DNA from: Rhytidiadelphus loreus
Lineage: Eukaryota > Streptophyta > Bryopsida > Hypnales > Hylocomiaceae
Reading direction: 5' to 3'
Assembly (NCBI GenBank): GCA_947034895.1
Contig: OX344763.1
Location: forward strand, 46,437,025 to 46,501,024
Length of the DNA: 64,000 nucleotides
Translations under genes and position numbers: made by a program
Notes under the pieces: generated by a model
Seen by the model: the letters and a program-made list of their open reading frames with translations, nothing else
The model's database searches: none
Told to the model about the DNA's origin: nothing
Shown here: one piece after another, positions 57,661 to 64,000 of the stretch
Layout of the letters: every line of letters begins with the position of its first letter
How positions within the stretch are numbered: position 1 is the stretch's first letter

Positions 57661-60600
57661 CAAATCTGGCTTGGGCTTCACGCTTGGGTTTGCCATTTGG
57701 ACGACCTCGAAGTCTTTCGGGGTTCTTTCTGGGTCTTTCGGGGCTCGACGACGACAGCAACAACAGTAGACGATGGTACCAACGATGGCTACAATGACGA
57801 CGATCGCTGCTGTAATCTCACCGATAAGAGCTCCGACGTTCGTCTTCTTCTTCTTTTTGGCAGTTCCGATCTGATTTTCACTCAGGAAAACACGGTTGGA
57901 GAAGCTGAACAGACTATTTTTACTGAAAACACCGGCAGTTCCCAGCTTCGGATTTCCTGAGGAACTAACAAACAGAGTGCACACGTGGAGCTAGTTAGCA
58001 GATTGATGTTCATAAAAAACAACGTCAATTTCGTCACATTTCGCTATAAGACTACAATATATTGGATAACAACTCTCTGGCCGCTAACCTCGGGCATTAA
58101 ACTCGGGCAGGTGGACCTTTCAAATCCTCTCCAAAAAGAGTGCCAATATAACAGAACTGGAGCTGAACCAAGTGCATGAGTATAACATTATACTCCGTAA
58201 CTTACAACAAGTACAGCAGTGTTTTCAGTAAAAATCGACTGTTCCAAGAACTTCTAGACCGCATCATAAAGTTTCTCTAGAAATGACCCATATCAAGACT
58301 TCCACTCGAATCATGCTGATGATATTATGTAATAGTTTCGGAAACAGTGAAATTCTAATAAGATGAGACTGGTGGCAGAGGAAGAAGGTTAAGTGAATTA
58401 CATGAAGTTCCAATTCTTAGTTAGAAACTCGCCAGGAACTGCTCCACTGAGGTCATTGTTCTGCACAAACCTGTCCCCAAACAGAGATGATCACAATGAC
58501 GCAATTAGCACTAGGATAATTCTTCAGAGTTTGCTAATTGATTCACATGAGTAAAGTCGATTTGAAACGCAGATTGTGGGTACATTACGAGTGTGGATTA
58601 AGGTTGCTTACAACTCTTGAAGGGGCAAAGAAGCAAGCCACGATGGGAGCGGCCCAGTAAGCTTGTTGTTCTGTAAATGCCTGGACGTCCATATCATAGG
58701 TTAATGCCACCAAGTTAGCACAGTTTCCCGAGAGATAATATCAGTAAAAGTGAAATTCAGTTCTTCATAATCCGAGTCATAATCAATGGCTGGATTCAAA
58801 ACTTACAAGGTTCTCAAGTTCTTCAAGGCTCTCAAGTCAGGAATTGGTCCTGACAGAGAGTTGTTATCCAATTTCCTGCACAGGGAAAGAACGCAGCCAG
58901 CCTCAGTATAGACGACGTTCAGATCTTTCGAATAAAACGACTGCATAAGAGAGATGAATTATTCAATCTTGCGCAAACTTACAAGCTGGTGACACTGAGA
59001 AGGCCAGCAAAAGCGGGTGAGATGGCTCCGGCCAAATTGTATCCCGAGAGTAGGCTGCGAGTATTCAGCGAGTGCCCAACAATTAGATACCTGCTCAATC
59101 TACGTATCAATTGAACACGAAAGCTGCACTCTGAAAATGCAAGAAAGAATTGTTCTACAATGCTGTAATTAATAAGCTCTTACATTTCAAGCACACTGGC
59201 CTCTGAGAGTTCGTCAACTGAAATGCAAGTGAGCCAATCGTGAGGAACAGGAAGACAAGGATCGCCTCTCCAACTTGTCAATCCCATATCGGTCTTCACA
59301 AACGCAATCCCACTCCCTGCACATAATTAATTGACACGAATGACAGGTCAATTGAAATCACGGTCACAAAACTTACACAACATTCTTCAAGAGCAACCTG
59401 AACACACACTTGGAATCAATGAAAAATGAACCAAGCCAGAGGCCATTCCCTCACAGACAGCACAAAATCTTGTCATGTATTCAATTCTGCTGTGAGGGCG
59501 GTGTGCCTCACAGTAGAATAAAAGAAGGAAATGAATGGAAAAATGGCCCATGGACGGCATGGAATACCGCCATTTTAACGAAATTTCCCAGACGTAGTAA
59601 AGAGAAGAGATTCCCGACTTACAGTCGCGGTCATTGGTAGGCGGCACCCAAGGAGTGCCCACTTTGAAAACCTCCAAGGCACTAATCATCGGTCCCGTCA
59701 ACAGATTGGTCCGGCTTTCATCCGGATACATGATAAACCTGGAATCCGGTTCGATGTTAATATGCATGTGGTACGTGATCCGCAGACTGTGAGCCGACGC
59801 CGTGGCGTTCCGAACGTTGTTGAGAAACGGAGTACCTTTCCCCACAGCGATGTAGAAAGGCCGGTCCGTCGCACTCACCGACTCGTCGAGCTCCACAAAG
59901 TAGGCCAGTACGTAAGCTGGGAAAGTGGGGTAGTTGGAGTCAGCGGGTTGGTAGGCGAAGCTGAGATTGCCGCTGGTGGTCATGGCGGATCGAATGGCGT
60001 TCTGAGGGGTGCTGCTTTGGAGGCTCCGGTCTGGGAATGTGGTGGCGATGGTGGTGCTACTGTTTACGAAGGTGAACTCCACTGGTGAGCTGCTGACGGT
60101 GGCTCCCAGTTCGCTCAGAGGGTAGGGGTTGGTGGCCACCCCGCCGCTGGCGAACCAGTATCGGTCGTACATGTCACCCGGGTAACTGCAATCCACAAGC
60201 CAGGAGAATGAAATTCAAATGTTGTCAATTTCGATACAGTTAATGGGTATGATTCCTGCTCCCCAAATCGTGGACAGAAATCGACAAAAAGCTCTAAAAA
60301 GTCGAACAAGTAGAGATTAATGTTTCAGAAAAAGGATCCCGAAAGAAACCAAAAGAGTGGAACACCGCCAATTTAACGAAATGGACGTTAATGGGGGCGT
60401 CCAGAACTGAATTTGAATTTGAATTGACACCAACGTGTATTTTATCATTCAAAAATGCGACTTTTGGTATGCGTTGCGCAGAAGGAGCAGAGAAGTGGGC
60501 ATTAGAATATACTCAGCATGATGCATACCGCAACTCCAAATTAAAGGGTGAGTAAACTTACTAGAAATTGACATAGAAATTTGACTTCTAGGTGAATTTT

Positions 60601-62024
60601 GATTGCAAAACTGTGACTTTCAAGATTCCATTAATGAAAAGTGTGACCAACCAGAGTACGCCAAACTGTGACTTCATTTCCCCCATGGATGCAGAGAGAA
60701 CAGCTTTCAGTGAAAAGAGGGAGATCGAGGGCATGTACTGTATGTCGGGATTGATTTGCAAGGGTGTTAAACTTACACGATAACATTATTGGAGTTGTCG
60801 AAGTAGACGCGGGACATGGTGGACACGGACTCGTTCTTCGAGGTCTGCAGCAGAATATACGAAGGCAACGTATCGACCAGCCGCAAAGCAATGGAGGAGA
60901 TGAAGGGCGTGGAGTTCGTCTGATCTCGCAGCAAACACAGCGACGTCTCGTTCCGCAACGCCTTGAACGTGAGCTCCCGAATGTGATTAAAATGCAATCC
61001 CCTGTGGATTGTCACATTCTCCACGACGGTGGAGTCGATGGCCATTCGGAAGCTCGGGTAGGGAGAACCTGCCGCGCCTTCGCCGTCGTAGTTGCCGTAG
61101 TTGAACTCCGCTCGCAGCATGTACGTCTGCTCGGGCATTGTGGGCAACGAGTAGCAGTTCTTGCCTCGGGAGTTTTGGAAGTAGCGGCAGTTGAGAAGCT
61201 CCCGCCATACCGCGGTGCTGGTGGTCAAGCCGACGGCGCCGGTGGAGACGTAGGCGTCGTCTGTTCTCCAAGTGATTGAGTGTTCGTCGGTGTACTCCGC
61301 GGGTGCACCGCAGTCGATGTGCAGAAAATCTGCACCACTGACGACTGAAGTGAAAATCTTGCACTGCATAAATTACTGTTCTCGACAGGAGATCCTATTC
61401 AACGATGTGCTCAGTCAAGGAAGGGTCGAAGATCCTCATCCATCTTGACTTCAAGGATTTTATTTATGGAGCATAGTCACGACTCACGACTTTGAACAGA
61501 ATAATCTCCGAGAAAGCTCTCGCTTCATACATAGCTCAGCGTCAATTTCAACGTTCTCTCAATGTCTCTTAAAATAATCTCAGAATTCAAGCTCAAGAAC
61601 ATATGACGCTTGGATAAAACAAGGGATTCAATTATTGCAATATTTCTTGTCGGAAACGCAGTACAAAAATCTCAGGTCCGAAATATTCGACTGCTCTTCG
61701 CAACTCTTGATACGAATGACTCCCTGGACACTAGCTAGCGTCACGAGTGAAGAGTGAGAGTCCAACAGCCATATTGATTGAATCTCGATCACATATATGT
61801 GCACTCAGAGACGGGCTCAGAGAGCAACTTAAGAATGTTCTCCACCAAACGGAGGGTCTTGTGATCCCCACATTAAAGCGACGGTGTTATGAGTTATGAC
61901 ACTTCCAAGAAACCAATCTGCATTCTGAGATGTTTCAGTACCAGTACGTACCTGCCAGCTGAGCCCAGACGCACGGCAGACATAACAAGCACAACGCCAC
62001 ACCCAGGGCTCCCTTCACGGCCAT
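57661..62024 (-). CDS. Malectin-like/LRR receptor, ectodomain and membrane part (kinase degraded)
   Basis: N-terminal part of a malectin-like LRR receptor kinase (relatives: Arabidopsis At1g67720 and At2g37050). Minus-strand exons: 62024-61952, 61344-60777, 60185-59623, 59408-59379 (ends uncertain), 59316-59184, 59054-58983, 58875-58807, 58680-58612, 58470-58433 (end uncertain) and 57956-57661. They total 1911 nt, in frame, 637 codons, without a stop. Order: signal peptide (about 22 residues, ending in a cleavage-like VWAQ); malectin-like domain with IDCGAP start; the GDPCLPxxHDWLTC box that precedes LRRs in this family; four LRR units each on its own short exon of 69-72 nt; a membrane segment; and a CCCCRRR stop-transfer. 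The last phase leads into the kinase part, which is broken. What is translated could be a kinase-less membrane protein, or nothing. The ninth exon ends either at a GC donor (58432) or at a weaker GT donor (58428); both keep frame. Confidence 0.8.
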
Positions 62025-64000
62025 TGAGCCGTCTACTTAATTCCCAGCTACACTCTAACTAATTCGATCCAAACTAGCTAGCAACTACTCGATCGACCCG
62101 TCAGATCGATTCTCGCAAACTTTCAAGGCGAAACTGCATTATGTACTGCAGGCGTCGACGAAGCCGCTAGACCTCAACAACAACATCTCCAGAACGGAAC
62201 AAAGGACTCGGCCACAGTAGAGATTACGTCAAACAGTTTCCATGTGATTGTTCCCATGTTGGGCCGGAATCGACAGCCAGTCCTCAAGGTGCGACTACAC
62301 CCCATCTGTCGTACTAGCGATTAAACCATAGACTCGTGCGTGACCAGTGTCGAACTATTCCTGCAAGTGGTTGCCACTTGCGAATGGCATAATATCCATC
62401 GTTGTCATCTTTCGGCTTTTTTTGGCATGAATGAGACAGGATCGTACCTATCTTGATCAGTTTCACCCGGTGACTTTGCAAATGTGAAAACTGGGGGAGA
62501 GTCCGGTTCTGCTGGCAAGATTCATAGGGAGGGATTTGCGGGAAGAGTGCTGATCGGACGATGGGGGGCAGAGCTCGCGCGCACTTGCAGGGGAGATCCA
62601 GGGGTGGGCTGAATGTCGGCAAGAGATTCTGGAAACGGGGAAAACGTACAGTCTGGGTGTACTCCAAGTACACATTCGCAAATGTGTACTTTTTTGTTTG
62701 ATTTTGCCACAGTTGTATTGATATATTCGCAAGGAAATTAGATCGAGAACGGGCTTTCAGTAAACAAAATTGTGATTTTGTACTACTGTTTCCTGAAACT
62801 CTGATCGAGAGGGTTAGACAGGTACTAACCTCGTGACTAACTGTGGGATTATAACTTGGTGCTGGGCGTCGTAAATTAGCGAGAGTCGGTTTACTTAATT
62901 AGTCCGAAACTGAAGATGGTGATCGATGTTATTTGTTTGTGAATATTGTAGTGTTCAGTTGTACGTCATGACTCATGAGTATTGACGAAGTAATTGGGCT
63001 AACTTGTTAGCTAAGCTACTTTAAAACCTGTAAAAGTGACAGTTTTCTATGCCTTTTTCAGAGCGTTGAATGGTGAACTCATGCACCGACTGTCTGGGGG
63101 TTCTCAACCTGTGGAACTGATAGAAATCCCTGGATGAAGTTACTACGCCAAATTGCGACCTGTTTGCACAAGTAAAAAACTGACCATACTGAGTTTCTTG
63201 CCTAATATCTACAACTCTCATTCATGAGAGCCTTGTTGTACACTTTGAAAATTCATCTAATATATTGCTAAGGTGTATTGTAATTCCGCATAAATTTGGT
63301 TTAAATGGCAGTATCTCATACGCCATTTTTCCAATTCATTTTCTTCTTTAACTCTAAAGTCTAGGATTGGTATAGATTTCAGACTGCACAGTCTAAACTT
63401 AGAAGAGCCAAATTTGTGGAATACCGCCATTTTAATGAAACTTTGGTTGTGTCCAAAAATTTCATGCTACAAGAATTTGGAGTCCTCTTTGGACTCATAG
63501 TAACAAGCCCAATAAAATTCAAACAAGTTAATACAGAGTAATATTTATAGGAACCATGATCAACTATACTTATTTTGAGCAATTTTAGATGTAGTTCCCT
63601 TAGGTGTTTAAATTGATTTATTCCACATTATTCACTTCCTAGAAGACCTAGAGACATTTACCTATGATTTGGTCTTTAATGCTTATCCTTTTTTAAGCAT
63701 TGCTCTAACAGTACTCCGCTTGCAAATAACCAAATAATAAGTCTAAACTAACTTTTGTAGTTAGTAACTAATAATGTTCTATGCCTACAATAGCATTCCA
63801 AACTAGAGCTTTAAGGTAGATCCACTTCACTATTTTTCCTTAATTGATCCCAAAAATTTTGAATTGTATGATTTGTAGTCTATATAATTTAAGACCTGTG
63901 TGAGCAATAATCCCATATTCATTGTCAAGAGAAGGTATGTACATAGGAAAAATAAATAGGGTAAGTTCACAATCAATAAAATATCTCATAACTTTGTCAT
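62025..64000 (-). promoter_or_regulatory. Upstream region of the malectin/LRR receptor gene, then intergenic
   Basis: 5' flank of the minus-strand receptor gene, turning AT-rich after about 62900. No gene is supportable. One copy of the ATACCGCCATTTTAAYGAAA motif (see findings) lies near 63421-63440. Confidence 0.45.

Noticed and set aside
59762..60088. Plus-strand frames opposite the malectin-domain exons (also 60764-61279)
   Set aside because: They are antisense shadows of GC-richer exons. The minus-strand frame has the malectin and signal-peptide features and correct splice sites.
1..64000. tRNA, rRNA, CRISPR arrays and operon-like clusters
   Set aside because: I saw no tRNA B-box/cloverleaf, no rRNA core sequence and no regularly spaced direct-repeat array. 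The spliced genes show this is plant nuclear DNA.

Overview
This window is nuclear DNA of a land plant: spliced genes with GT-AG introns, three recognisable plant gene families, and about 28 kb of AT-rich nested transposon debris in the middle. Gene structure and protein sequence would fit a non-seed plant such as a moss, liverwort or lycophyte, but I cannot name the species. A run of 200 N at 25179-25378 shows that this is a scaffolded assembly.

Left gene block (1-18 kb). A Harbinger/Tourist-like MITE lies at 819-1161. A complete 14-exon sterol 3-beta-glucosyltransferase gene (UGT80 family, + strand, 4265-9711, 808 codons) follows. Upstream of it are a probable 5' UTR intron and two short uORFs. 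Next comes a complete three-exon LRR receptor kinase (- strand, 16929-12052, 1179 codons, about 28 LRRs, an intact RD kinase, PEPR-like).

Repeat block (18-46 kb). This holds no host gene that I can support. It contains: a non-autonomous CACTA element (18493-20188) whose empty site survives in a paralogous repeat at 42.8-43.2 kb; several elements with TTAA flanks and CCC/GGG terminal inverted repeats, which look like piggyBac-type MITEs; a second MITE family with CATTAGATG ends that seems to leave no target duplication; a 640-bp foldback element with an empty site; and a large palindrome. The palindrome has two 5,706-bp arms (25379-31084 and 32004-37709) that pair without a single indel across a 919-bp spacer. 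It is either a very recent inverted duplication or an assembly artefact.

Right gene block (46-64 kb). A 12-exon UVR8-type UV-B photoreceptor gene (- strand, 53086-46580, about 452 codons) keeps the three key tryptophans at a constant +7 offset from Arabidopsis and the C-terminal VP motif, but it ends six residues short of the Arabidopsis tail. After it comes a malectin-like/LRR receptor gene (- strand, from 62024). Its signal peptide, ectodomain and membrane segment are intact over about 637 codons. The kinase half (about 57.1-56.2 kb) carries a nonsense codon, several frameshifts and a DFG-to-AFG change, so the gene is a decaying or truncated receptor kinase. The three intact genes serve unrelated roles (sterol glucosylation, receptor signalling, UV-B perception), and I see no functional cluster.
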